NCBI GenBank assembly: GCA_001430745.1
Contig: KQ482053.1
Coordinates: 577,235-625,260 of the forward strand
Direction of reading: 5' to 3'
Length of the DNA stretch: 48,026 nt
Origin: Auxenochlorella pyrenoidosa
Taxonomy: Eukaryota > Chlorophyta > Trebouxiophyceae > Chlorellales > Chlorellaceae
The notes under the pieces are model-generated. The model did not search any database. It was not told the DNA's origin and worked only from the letters and a program-made list of their open reading frames with translations. Shown here one piece after another: positions 34,601 to 45,700 of this stretch (its first letter is position 1; each line of letters starts with the position of its first letter). The position numbers and the translations under genes were made by a program.

Positions 34601-37347
34601 CATCGGGAGCGTGAAAGCTCCCACACTGCACAGTTGAATGCATGTGTGCTGCTTGCGGCCCTGGGCATTGATGCACTGGTGGTGGCATCCACCAGGGCAG
34701 CGGCAGAGGCTACCATTGCGCCATCGCCCCAGGGCGGCGGCAGAAGCTACAGTGGCACCTGGATGGTGTTGTGCAGGCGCTTGCGCAGCGCCTCGCCCTC
34801 CACCACCTTGCGCTCTGCCTCTGCCAGCTCACGCTCCAGCTTCTTCACCTGCCCGGGGGGGCAAGAAGACAGTGGGGGCAGCGCAAAGTTGGCGCAGGCA
34901 CGGGTGCGGCCAGTGGGAGAGGAACGAAATGTTCATGGTTTCGTTCCCAGAGTGGTGCTGCATTCATGCGCAGTGCAGCCCCTACGGCAAGGGTGGCAGC
35001 TGACGCATGCGAGTCAAACCCAATCGACCATCATCACACCCGCGCTGGCTCGGCGCTTCAGGTACCTCATGGCCTGAGCTGGGCGCCTCGGCCTCCGCCC
35101 TTACAGTTGCACCCAGCGAGCTGGCAGTGGTAGCCGGCCGAGTTGCAGCCGGCCAGCCCATTCGAGCACGCCCCTCACCTTGGCAAACAGCTTCTTGACC
35201 TCGGCTGCGCTCTTCTCGGCGCGCGCCTCGGACAGCTCCTTCTGCTCGCGCAGCAGCACGACCTGCTCATGCAGGTTGCTGTTCAGCTCCGCCTGCAGTG
35301 GCAAGGCGGGCGACAGTGCCCTTGTTGATGTGAGCACAGCGGCAGCACGGCGGCAGCAAGCTGGAGAGCACAGCACCACGGAGGGTAGGTGCGCAACGGA
35401 CAGGTCCGTGCTTGCAGAGTGCACGTACCGACACGCCCCTCTCCCCAGCACTATCCCCCTGCCGGCAGTTGCGCACCTGCGCCCGCGTGCGCGACTCCAG
35501 CGCCCCCCGAGCCGTCTTCTCTGCCTCTAACGCCCCCACGTCTTTGCCGGTGGCCTCTCGGAACCGCTCCACTTCCTTCCTGCAGGGCCGCAGGGGGGGA
35601 GGAGCTTCCCTTGCAGGAAGTGCTTTGTTGACGGGCAGGACAGATTGTGTGCATGGCTGGGGTTGCGAGCAGACGTGGGGAAGGCAGCATGCCAAAGGGA
35701 TGCACCTGGAGCACGATGGCTTGCCAATCACACAGCCCCCCTGCCCCAGGCTTGTCCACTGCACCTAGCCGCCTCCAGCTCGCCCCGCAGGCGCGCCGCC
35801 TCGGCGTTGGCCGAGTTGCGCTCCGCCAGCGCCGCGGCCACCTCGCCCCGCAGCCGGCTGGCATCCTCCAGCACGCTGGCCCGCGCCGCCTCTGCGGTGC
35901 TGCTGGCTGCCGCCACGCCGGCGAGCTGCTCCTCCAGGGCCTTGACCCGGCCCTTGAGCGCCGCACACTCCTCTGCCAGCGCCGCCTTGTCGGCTTGCGA
36001 GCGCGCCAGGGCCTCGTTGGCAGCCTGGCAGGGCAGGGGAGCAGCGTGGCAGAGGCGGGCGCTGGTGCAGACAACTTCCAGGTTGACCAGGCTTGTTGCT
36101 CTCACTGGAATTCAATTGCATATAGGAAGCTCCGGCCACCACACATGGAGCCGTGCCTGCACAAGCAATCCTGCCCCCAGGACGCCGCCTCTGGCCCCTC
36201 CCCTCCACACCTGCAGCTCCTTCTGCATCTTGGCATTGTACTCCTGCAGCTGCGCATTGTACTTCTGCGCCTGCTGCTGCATTTCGCTCAGCGCCTTGCC
36301 CTGCGCCTGCAGCTCCTCGGCCTGCTCCCGCAGCCGCTGGCCCTCTGCCGCCGCAGAGCGCTCTGCCTGCTGCGCCTGCCGCAGGCTGTCGCGCGCCCCC
36401 GCCAGCTCCGACTGCAGGCGCTCGACCTGCAGGGCAGAAACGGTTGTGTTGCCAACAGAACAGCAGCAGCGAGCGGCCTGGCCGTGAAGCAAAGGTGCCG
36501 TTACTGTCCGCCACTGCCTGTTTACCACCTGGTGCCTGCCTGCTTGCCGGCACCATGGCTGCATGCGCACTGCAGACAGGAATGGCCATTCCGCTGTTCA
36601 ACCTGCCGCGGCCTGCCATCGGGAGGCACACATTGCGCAACAGCACCTGAGCCCGCTGCTCCGCCAGCGCCTCGTCTGTGCGCGCCGCCGCCGCAGCAGC
36701 AGCACCCAGCTGCACCTGCACCTCTCGAAGCGCGGCGTCGGCGGCCTCCCGGTCCTCGCGGCGCCCCGCGGCCTCTGCTGCCGCGCGCACCCCCGCGTCG
36801 GCGGCCTCAGCTGCCGCGCGGTCCCGCGCATCCAGCAGGTGCCAACCAGCGGCCCGCAGCCGCTTGACGTGCGCTGCCAGCACCTCCACCTTGGCCTTGG
36901 CATCCGCCCGCTTGGCAAAGGCCAGCTTGTGGCCCAGGCAGTCGGCCAGGGTCCACCCCATCTCCGCTGCCACTGCCTCCCAGGCGCCGTCGTCACCAGC
37001 AGAGGCTGGCGCGCTGGCCGAAGGCTGCGCCGCCGCTGCTGCAGAGCGCGGCGCTGCTGTCGTCAGTGCGGTGGCGGTGGTGCGCTTGGCCAGTGGCCCA
37101 GACTTGCCATTTGGGCTCGCAACTTTGCGTTTGAGGCGGCCGCCAGCGGCAGGGATGTTCTCCTGCAGGGGAGATAGCGCAGTGATGAGCACCTAGGGGC
37201 AACAGGCAGTGCTCGGGCAGTTGAGGACGCGGCCGCCGTCGAGCGCACGTGGGCGCAGGGCGCTGCACCCACCTGCTCTGCCAGCGGTTCCGGCTTGAGC
37301 GCCGGCGCTGCGGGTCTCGGGATGCGGGTGCGCCGCGTCTCCGTCAT
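31659..37347 (-). CDS. Kinesin-14 (C-terminal motor, minus-end directed)
   Basis: Microtubule motor of the kinesin-14 class. Start ATG 37347 ([15 protein letters not shown]); stop 31659-31661. The N-terminal tail is basic and Pro-rich with an NLS-like [12 protein letters not shown]. The middle (about 37000-34700) is Ala/Glu/Arg/Gln-rich and predicted coiled coil (for example [20 protein letters not shown]). The motor is C-terminal and preceded by the kinesin-14 neck [15 protein letters not shown] (near 34520). Motor motifs: [12 protein letters not shown] joined to KTHTMMG (P-loop split by an intron), [23 protein letters not shown] (switch I), [14 protein letters not shown] (switch II), [15 protein letters not shown] and [17 protein letters not shown]. 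By family, a role in spindle organisation is expected; an NLS-like tail fits HSET-like kinesins. Class assignment is firm. Confidence 0.88.
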
Positions 37348-37582
37348 GGCTGCCCGCCTCTACGCAGCTCCCCGAGAAAGCCGACAGCTACCTGGGCCCA
37401 GCTGCCAACATCCAACTGTCCGGCTGTGACCAGATGCACTGTCGATCGTTTGTTTTAGCTCAGAGCTGAAGGAGAGCAGCCGAGTCTGCCTCAAGCCTGT
37501 TCACGCGCAGCAGGCCCAAAGCCCCGCACCAGAACCGAGATCGCAGGGCGTCACCGTATTGCAGAGGCATGATTTGTCTGTG
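37348..37582. promoter_or_regulatory. Divergent promoter region, kinesin-14 and small Cys/His-motif gene
   Basis: Only 235 bp separate the kinesin start codon (37347, minus) from the start codon of the plus-strand gene (37583). Both core promoters and leaders must fit here. No TATA box is obvious. Confidence 0.5.
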
Positions 37583-38519
37583 ATGCAGTCGCCCGAGGCC
37601 CAGGCAGCCTTCCTCGAGGCGCTGCGCACCGCGCACAACCTCGTGGCCCAGGGGCAGCCCCTGCAGGCGCTCAGGGTGTGTGGTGACTGGTGGGGCCCAT
37701 CGCCGATCAGTTAGCTGCAAGCGCCACCCCCAGGCACTGCAGCCGCCGCTGCCGCCTGCCCACCGTTACTGCCGCCGTTGCCTGCGTGCAGGTGGTTGCT
37801 GAGCTGCTGCAGGCGCTGGGTTTGGACCGAGAGGCTGGCGAGTCGGTAGCACGGTGAGCGGGGCGAGCAGGGACTTCATTCAATTGCAGAGTCGGCAAAG
37901 CGCTGCCGATCTTTCGGGCACACCTGCCCAACCCTCGAGCATAGATCAAGCCTGTGCTGCTCCTCAGCCTGCTCTGCACCGCCGATTCCTCCCTTTTGCA
38001 GGGTGCAACAGGCCCTGGCAGGCAGCTCCAGCGCAGCAGCAGCAGACGAGCTGGCAGGACTGCTGTCGCTAGTCAGCCTGCAACCGCAGGTGCGTGCAGC
38101 GTCACGACTGCCGCCTGGGATGGCACATCCTGCTTGGCTGGCAGGCCCGCAGTCATGGCCTCATGCACATGTTGCTCCGCTCATCAGCCTGTTTCCCTAT
38201 GCTGCAGGCTGCATGTGCAGAGCACCATAAGCCGCAAATACACCCCTGTCAAGAGCACTGGCAGCAGCAACAACAGCAGCAGCCCGGCGGGGCAGAGGGG
38301 ATGGACGTTGAGGGCGGCACCGGGCCTGGGCCCCCTGCCCATTCCTCTCTGCCTGGCGCAGCAGCAGCTATCGCCGAGCAGGAGCGTATCGGTCGGCTGG
38401 CAATCGCTGCCGAGGGCGCCAGCTACGTGTGCCAGCGCTGCGGCGGCGTGGTGGCGGTTGCGCGGCAGGCTGCGCACGAGCAGAGCTGGTGCCCTTCGCT
38501 GCATGGAGGGCAGTCATGA
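37583..38519 (+). CDS. 184-residue protein with C-terminal Cys/His zinc-binding-like motif
   Basis: Four exons join in phase: 37583-37675, 37792-37853, 38002-38089 and 38208-38519, giving 184 residues. The N-terminal half is helical (AFLEALRTAHNLVAQGQPLQ, VVAELLQALGLDREAG, VQQALAG). A Gln-rich, acidic low-complexity linker follows (WQQQQQQQPGGAEGMDVEGG). The C-terminus has Cys-x2-Cys, a His and a Cys in YVCQRCGGVVAVARQAAHEQ and then SWCPSLH, a likely C2HC zinc site (inference). I do not recognise the family. A second, degenerate copy of the end of this gene lies at 41781-41900. Confidence 0.65.
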
Positions 38520-38828
38520 TGCCCTCTGTGGCAAGACTAATCAATTATTTTCTGTTCACAACAGAAACCTAAAAGTGCCTCTACATGGCTTTACACCAGC
38601 TGGACTTTGCCTCAATCAACAGCTGAGCAGGCCTTTATAAGATGCCGTACAAAACAACTCTTTACATAGAAGGCCAAATAAGGAGCAGCTCATATTGGGT
38701 GCTTCTGCAGGCTTGCAGGCACGTTGGATGCTAATGCTTGGTGCTGGATGCTTTCTTGCCATGGTTGCTCGCCATGCCTGCTGAGGTTGCCGATTAGTGC
38801 AGTGCAGTGCAGTGCAGTGCTGCGGGCG
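38520..38828. other. Convergent 3' ends
   Basis: About 310 bp between the stops of the Cys/His-motif gene (plus) and the DUF3455-like gene (minus). It is relatively AT-rich just after 38530 and contains five tandem copies of agtgc at 38796-38820. No coding signal. Confidence 0.5.
38796..38820. repeat. Tandem pentamer (agtgc)x5
   Basis: Five perfect copies of agtgc directly downstream of the stop codon (38831-38829, minus strand) of the DUF3455-like gene, in its likely 3' UTR. Confidence 0.9.
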
Positions 38829-41563
38829 TCATGGGCAGGCATAGCACGTGTACACAGCGGTGTCTGCATGGCGCACAAGAAAAGCAGTACTGAGAACAAT
38901 CGTTGCAAGGTGCTTGCAGCTGGTATCACGAGGCAGCCACGTGGCAGCAATTTGGCAGATGGCCAGATCACGCATGTGGCAACCCGCAGCATATAGACCA
39001 GCTCAACACTGCATGGCTCTGGCTTACAAGGCACGGTGATCTCTCCCCCTTCGGCAGTGGTTCCACAGTCGGCAGGGGCGCCTCCTGCAGAAGGCCAGCT
39101 AACAAGGCATGCTGTGCTCAGCTCAGAGGAGGCCACCTGCAAGCTGTGCCTCAACGCGTGCAACGCAGGCACGGAGAACAGGCAGGCCACGGTGCACGTG
39201 CAGACAGGCAGACAGGGCCGGGCACAGTGGTGTAAGCGGTGGCAGAGCCGGATGAGGATCCATGATGGAAGGCCGGCAGGGCAGCATGGCCCACCTCCGG
39301 TGGTGTTGGTCCTCGTTATGTAGTCGCAGTGGGTGGCGCCAGGGGATGCCTGCAACCCAAGGGGGCACGCGCCAGGGCCTGGAATTGGCTGGCCATGTCA
39401 TCCATCATCCATCGAGTGGCACGGCGAAGCTCGTGAGCGCTAGCAAAACACGACACTGCACAGCATGGCACAGCACAAGCACAGCACGTCCACAGCCCGA
39501 AACGCGTGCCTTGGCCATGGGCCAGCGCGCCAGGGCAAGCACGCCCGCGCCGCCAGGGGCGGGCATGCTCGTGTTCTTGGCAATGTCCAGCCTTAGTCAA
39601 GGAGCAGGCTGATGTGGCAAGAGTGAGGATGCGGTTAGACAGACTTTCCGCCCAAACAAAGCAAGACTGAGCAAGAAGAGAGGTTGATGTGGCGACAGCG
39701 AGGATGCGGCGGCAGTGCACAGCGCAGGAACAGCCGCCTTCCTTGGCGGAGGCACTCGCACTGGGCAAAAGGACAGCGCAGGTTGACAGCTAAAACATGC
39801 TGGCACCACAGTCTGAGCTGTCGACAGAGCGGAACCCACAGGTCTGTGTTGCAAGTTCCGTTGTGGATAGACAGACTTTAAGCCCAAACAAGCAAGCAAG
39901 GAACCCACAGGAAGTAGCCGGCGGGCTTCAGGTCTGCAGAAGGGCCAGGCGGAGCGGCAGCAGGGCAGGGCGCCATGACAAGGCTGTGAGGCTCCAGGTG
40001 GTGGCAAACAGCAGGAGCTAAGCGGCATGCAGCAGGCGGCATGCCTCCTCCAAGCATGAGTCATGTCCACTGGAGGCGTGGCCAGTCGACCCCAGGCAAC
40101 GTTGGCACGCCGGCCATGCCTCCATGTTGAGCCATGCCTTCCGTGCTGGGCATGCTGCACTTGGCAGGTGCTCACCAAAATAGGCGTAGCCAAAGCGCCC
40201 ATTTTCCTGCCCAGGAGATGGCGGGAGGTAGGCTCCGGACCTGCATAGAGGGGCCGGAAGCCAACGGAAGGAAGGGCGCACGGAAGACGACAGCGGGCAC
40301 AGGAAAAGGAGCGTGAGGGGCAGCACAGCGCAGCACGGCCCCCGGCCCAGTGCACCCCCTCGGCAAGCTTGCGGTGGGGCGCATCCAAGCCCCGCGCCAA
40401 CGCATTGCAAGCCAAGTCTGCAAAGCTAAATTCATGCTGCAAAGCGGCAGCTCACCCAGTCTGGTTCCCAGACAGCGTCCACACGGCGCCGTCGCTCACG
40501 GGCTTGCCACCCATGCAGGTGAAGTTCCTGGTCCCCGTGGCTGGAGGGGAGGAGGGTGGAGGGTGGGACTTCTGGTATGTATAATGCGGCTCATAAGCTC
40601 TGAGCATATGATCAGATGTCGGTCGGAAGGGGCGCCAGAATGAGAGTCTGTGTCGCAAGTTCCGTTGCGGTTAGACAGACTTTAAGCCCAAACAAGCAAG
40701 AGCTTGATGGGTGCAGAGTTTGAGAAGAGATCTCCTCTCAACCTCTGCACCCATCAAGCTCTTGAGGGGAGAGGGAGAGAGGCTGTGCAGAGGCTGTGCG
40801 GAGCAGGGGTAAGACATGAGCGGGCCGCCCGTGCCTCTCCTCCGTTGTGTGCAGGATGCAAAAGCAGTCCACAGCATCAGAGCATGCATGCCAAGGAGAA
40901 GCTGGCTATGTGCTGAGGGCACCAGCTGCAGCATTCCTGCCGCAACACAATATGCCGCAAAGAAACCGAAGGGAAGTCATACAGCACTGCCTCTTTCACC
41001 CGGTGCAGACCAGGTCGCCATGGCACCGGGTGGCGGGTCCACGGTGCCGGCAGGGGCGGCGGCGCAATGGCTCAGGTCCACAGTCTCGAGGCCGGGAGGC
41101 CCTGAAAGGAGAAAGGGAAGGGGGCTTTTCAAGGGCTCTCAACCAACCTGGTTGCCCAGTGATAAAGGAGAGAAGGCGGACTGTGCGAGGCGGGACTGCC
41201 AGGTGGTTGGGAGCCTTCCCTCAGCTACAAGCCTTGGACGGTGCCACTAGGTGCCACAGATGAATCCTAAACCCTATCCAGATGGGCCCAGCTGCCTCAC
41301 CACCCTGCATTTGCAAGCGCCCGAGGCCGCCGGAGGCCCGCCTGCGGCTCGCGGCAGCACCGCTGACGGGCACAGCGACAGGTGACGGCGCCGTTGCGCC
41401 GCTGCCGATCTGCCTTGACGAGGGCATGCCGTCATGCTGCAGCTCCCTGTCGATCAGGAGCAGACAACAGGGGCTCACCTTGAAGCATTGAGCGGCCCGA
41501 GATGCCCTGCACAACCAGCGCCAGTACCGCCGCTGCCGCCAGCACGAGCTTGGAGCCTGCCAT
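38829..41563 (-). CDS. Secreted DUF3455-like protein
   Basis: Start ATG 41563 opens a clear signal peptide (MAGSKLVLAAAAVLALVVQG). Exons checked by phase: 41563-41479, 41101-41000, 40540-40456, 40240-40176, then about 39580-39504, 39349-39295, 39084-39028 and 38863-38829 (stop TGA 38831-38829). The order of conserved pieces fits DUF3455 (PF11937 as I recall the family): PPGAMATWSAP with ATGTRNFTC, GAVWTLSG, NTSMPAPGGAGVLALARW, HCDYITRTNTTGGAPADCG and ITVPYTAVYTCYACP at the very end. One short exon between 40176 and 39580 is probably missing from this model, since the phases there do not match. The molecular role of DUF3455 proteins is unknown; secretion to the wall or outside is inferred from the signal peptide. 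Introns hold repeats and a palindrome. Confidence 0.62.
39620..39680. repeat. Diverged copy of a dispersed repeat (copy A)
   Basis: Carries ggttagacagacttt and cccaaacaaagcaag, matching copies at 39839-39895 and 40646-40700 with small differences. It lies in an intron of the DUF3455-like gene. Confidence 0.6.
39839..39895. repeat. Dispersed repeat, copy B (~55 bp)
   Basis: Contains gcaagttccgttg and gacagactttaagcccaaac followed by aagcaag. Nearly identical to copy C at 40646-40700, about 800 bp away in another intron of the same gene. Confidence 0.8.
40646..40700. repeat. Dispersed repeat, copy C (~55 bp)
   Basis: Near-identical partner of copy B (only a few substitutions). It runs directly into the palindrome that begins at 40697, so repeat and palindrome may form one element. 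Confidence 0.8.
40697..40764. repeat. 68-nt near-perfect palindrome (foldback hairpin)
   Basis: Arms 40697-40718 (caagagcttgatgggtgcag...) and 40743-40764 are perfect 22-nt inverted complements. The 24 nt between them are also nearly self-complementary around a central agatct. It lies in the intron between exons 40540 and 41000 of the DUF3455-like gene. Confidence 0.9.
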
Positions 41564-42735
41564 GCAGACAAGAGGGAGGACAAGGCGCAAGGGGAGGCTG
41601 GGATGGGTTACAAGAGAGCTTGGACGTTTGCCAGGCCCATTCCTTCTTTGTCCGCACGCATGCGGTGCTGGGCACGCTGCGCAGTGCGCCCAGCACCCTT
41701 CGGCCACCTGTGTGTACATACCCAGACTCCTGTTTTCCAGATGGTTTGGAAAGTCTGCAGCACTTGATTTACCACCCTGTTGTGCTGCGGCGGCATGGTG
41801 GCGGTTGCGCGGCAGGCGGCGTACGAGCAGAGCTGGTGCCCTTTGCTGCATGGAGGGCAGTGATGATGCCCTCGCGCTGCAAGACTTGTTCTGTTCACAA
41901 AAGGCTCAAGGGAAGGTAGATCAGTCTGACTAGCGGGGCAGCAGATGCAGGGCATTATGAAGAGGAATGAACTGGGGGGTGATGATGCATGATGTGCAAA
42001 ACTGATCAATCGAGGGGGTGGCATTCGGGAGCAAGGCAATGGACTCGGGCGTTCAGACCAGAAGCTGTTCTTTCTTCCACTTCCATGGGGCGCGTCATTC
42101 GAATCAAGGGTGTCTGGGTAGCCTACGGCATGGCACAGCATGCATTGTCGTTGGGCGGGCTTAGGCACAGGGGGGGAGTGGGGTGACGCGGCAGCGGGTT
42201 GAGGGTATGGAGACTTACTCTGACTGGGAAGCGCTGAACTGGAGGCAGGTTTGTGTCGGCACATCGGCGGGGGAGTCGGTTCTGAGAGAGAACAGGGGCT
42301 GAGCGGGCGGGAATAGCGATCATGCATGGCAAATATGCGGCAGCTGTGAGGAGGAGGACCGCATGGGCATCAACTTGCTGGGCAAGTGCAACGGCATCCA
42401 GGAATGCCAAAAAGAGCGGGAGCACTGGTGACAAGTGCAAAGGGAATCAAGGGCGTGCCAATGCCTTGGATATGGCGCTGGCACGAGAGAGATGAACCAC
42501 TCGGCAGGTCAGCATGTGTGAAGGCAAGCAGGTTACAAGGGACGAGGCTTGGGGGGCGGGCTTGTCAACCTTCAACAATTCAGAGTGAGGGAGCTCAGGA
42601 CAGGGCAGCTGTGCTGGGAAGGCTTCATGAATCAAGGTTTAGCATCTGGGCATTTGATGCGCATGCGACAGGCCTGCGCTACAGAGCTGCAGGCAGAGGC
42701 ATCTGCTAAGCGATTGTGATCGCAAAGACGTCTAC
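41564..42735. other. Region between the Fe-S/AAA+ gene 3' end and the DUF3455-like gene 5' end
   Basis: About 1.17 kb that should contain the 3' UTR of the minus-strand gene ending at 42736 and the promoter of the gene starting at 41563. Apart from the duplicated fragment at 41781-41900 I see no coding signal. Reading frames across 42000-42700 lack recognisable motifs and consistent splice sites. Confidence 0.45.
41781..41900 (+). pseudogene. Duplicated 3' fragment of the Cys/His-motif gene
   Basis: About 120 bp closely match 38429-38561, the last coding part plus about 40 bp of 3' UTR of the plus-strand gene at 37583. The frame still reads GGMVAVARQAAYEQSWCPLL and ends in TGA. The putative zinc-ligand His is changed to Tyr, the Cys-x2-Cys spacing is lost, and no upstream exons are present. 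It lies in the upstream region of the DUF3455-like gene. Confidence 0.75.
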
Positions 42736-45700
42736 TCATTCAATCAGCAGCCACAGGCCAGCAGCCACTGCAGCCATGATGGCAGCATGCGCACCGGCAT
42801 GCCCGACAGTGCGCCTGCGGCGGCTGATCAGAGCATACAGCAGGGCCAGCGAGCCGCCACTGCCCAGCAGCATGAGGCTGCCCTGCAGGAAGGAGACGAC
42901 GGCAGGGTGTGCTGCCAGGCCCGGTAGGGCGTCTGGGGGCAGGCCCAGGGAGGCGGCGCCCACCTGCATGGGGGAAGAGCGTGGGAGAGAGACGAGGGCG
43001 AGAGGTGGCGCCCGGAAGCCCGAGGCTTTCGCGCAAGGTGGCACGCTGCGCATGCTTTGCAGCAGCAGGCTGTTCAGGCATGATGTGCTTGTAGGTCCAC
43101 GGTTCCTCCCCTCACCTGCCCCACCAGGCCAGCCTCTGTCAGGAAGAACTGTCCGTGGTAGGCCAGGGTGGCGGCCCACACCAAAGGCACCTGCACAGTG
43201 GGAAGCATATGCCGCAGGTGAGCGACTCGGCAATCAGCAGTCGGGTGGGCAAAAGGCGGTGGCCCCATTGTGGTGTGCCCTGGTCCGAGCCCCCGCACAC
43301 CACTGTGTACACCCACGGGGAATGCCCCCCCACTCACATAGGCAAGGTAGAAGTCTAGGAAGGACGCTGGTTGGGCTGCCGAGCTGGCGCCATCTGACGA
43401 GCCCAGGCTGCTTCTGCCGGCGTGGCTGCCTGATGCGATGGCGGCGGTGTGGGCCCCCCAGACGAGGGCGCCCGGCAGGGACAGCGCCAGCACCGCCAGC
43501 CCGCAGGCCGCGGCCTTGCTGCTCGAGTGCAGGAGCAAGGGGTCCGCCCCGGCGAGCAGCAGAAACTGGGGCAGGCGGTGCAGCACCACAGCGCCCAGCA
43601 GGAGCAGCAGCAGGGCCGTCTCGCCAGCAGAGGCATGTCTCGAGGTCCACAGGTCGATGCCAGGCGGGCGCAGGCGAACCTCCACACTATCGTGGGGGCA
43701 CACGGCCACGCTGCAACACAGTACAAGGCCGGGCCGCCCGCTCGGTGGTGGCATCAGGCAGCAAGCCACTCGTTGGCAGGCCGGCTGGCGTGTTGGCAAG
43801 CAAGCAGGCAGGCAGGCAGGCAGTGAGGGGCGGCAAGGACGCAGCCAGGCTGCGAAACAGCCTTGCGAGTGTTCTGAGGTGAATGAAAATCGAGCCGGGC
43901 CTCACCACTGGCTGCACATGGAGCAGATAGAGTTGTCTGTGAGCTGGTTGCTGTGCTGCGCCATGGGGCAGCCGGCAGTGGCGTGCGCCTCCTCGCTTGC
44001 CGGCCGGCCCTGCAGCCAGGAGGCGGAACAAGGGACCAGGGGGTGGGCTGGCTGCTGGGCATTGGCTAGGTGTGCACCCCTATAACTGCTGCGCGGCCCA
44101 TGCAGCGAGCATCGGGGAGGACACGGCACAACTTGAAGGGCATACTGCGCGTATGCACACGCGCAGTAGGTGGTGCACTAGCCTTGAGGCAGTGGTACGT
44201 GGTGCACTCGCTGGAGCAGACCCCCGCCTGGGAGCGCAGCTCGGTCATCGACAGCTTGGCAAACAGCCCATTCATGCCGCCTGCACAGTTGCGGCAGGAG
44301 GCGGCCAGCGAAGTCAGCTGGCAGGGCCGGAAGCGGTGGTCAATGCCCACAGCCGGTACAAGACGGGCCTCTTCTGCCATGGGCAGGAGCAAGGCAGCTG
44401 TATGGCTCACCAATGGGGCATAGGAAGCGGCACCAGAAGCGCTTTGGGAAGAGGGTGCCGCACACCACAGCCCCTGCAGTGAGGGGAGCGCACTTAGCGC
44501 ATGTGCCAAACACATACGCTCTGCCGTGATCCTCTGGCTCGGGGCGCTGCCTGCATGCCATCATCGGAGGGCCTGGGGGGAACTGCGTGCAGACAAAGAG
44601 GGCCTGCCTGAGCCAGGACTGCGCGCTGGCGGCTTTCAGTGTGCAGGCGGCAGCAGACTGACCTGAGGTGATCAGCAGCAGCAGCCAGCCAGTGAGGGAT
44701 GCTGTGTCTGGCAGGCTCCACACCTGGGGCGGGGTTCAGGAACAGGCAGCAGATTGCATCTCTACCTTGGCGCTATTAGATGTCGGGCAGGGACAGGGAG
44801 GAATGCAGGCAGTAGGAGGCCACAGAAAGGGCACTTGCCAGAGGGCTGACACGCTGCACGCGCGGTGGCACCACACGTTCTCCATGGCACACCACCTGTC
44901 CCTGCGATCCCTCACCTCCTCCCATACGAGGATGCCCGCAAACAGGGACAGCAGGAACCAGGGGCTGTACTGCGGGCAGAAGGAGGTGCAACGGTATGCA
45001 CTGGCCTCAGGGGCAGCGAGCCCTTGGCCCATGCCGCGGCAGACGAGGTGCGGGCATGCAGGGGCATGAGTGCGGAGGCACTGCCAAGCCGCAAGCAGGT
45101 CCACCCAAGAAATGCCACCATGCCTACGCACCCGCTCGGCCTGCTGGCGGGGCCACTTGAGCAGGGGGACGGGGATGGCGGCCTGCCGCGCTCCCTGCGC
45201 CAGCTCTCCCACTACCTGCAGGAGGCACATGTGCAGATGTATGTCCAAAAGCGGCTTTTGTGCCCGGGTGGTGCTGGAACATGCAGGCCAGGTTCGCCCC
45301 TTCAAGCGCACAATACCGAAAGCTGCAAGCAGATGGGGGCTTAAACGTCGTGTGCAGAGCTCTACGCCCCGGTCGTATTTCTCGAGTGAGCCTGCCCACC
45401 CAGCAGCCCACAGGAGGTGCTCAGGGCATTGCGGTGCTCACCATGAAGGGACAGATGGAGCACCACAGCCGCCCCACCAGGGGGTAGAGCATGAAGATGC
45501 CTGCAGGTTGGAGCATCAGGGGGGGTGATGGTAGGTGAGAGCACAGACAGCGCTGCAGCTGCCTGCCTTTCCGGGCGGCGCAGCGCACTACGCTTGGTGC
45601 CCTCGCTCCCCGTGAGACCCGGCTCTGGCAGCAGTAGACGCTCTGCTGTTTCCCCGAGGCCTCCGAGCGGTGGCTTCACATGCTGGCAGTCGGCCAGCTC

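Noticed and set aside
38690..39355. Single continuous 221-codon minus-strand frame
   Set aside because: Only two short parts (39349-39295 and 39084-39028) fit the DUF3455 pattern; the rest is intron sequence that happens to stay open.
41270..41450. Possible extra exon (frame with ELQHDGMPSSRQIGSG)
   Set aside because: No acceptor puts it in phase with the signal-peptide exon, whereas exon 41563-41479 joins directly and in phase to exon 41101-41000.
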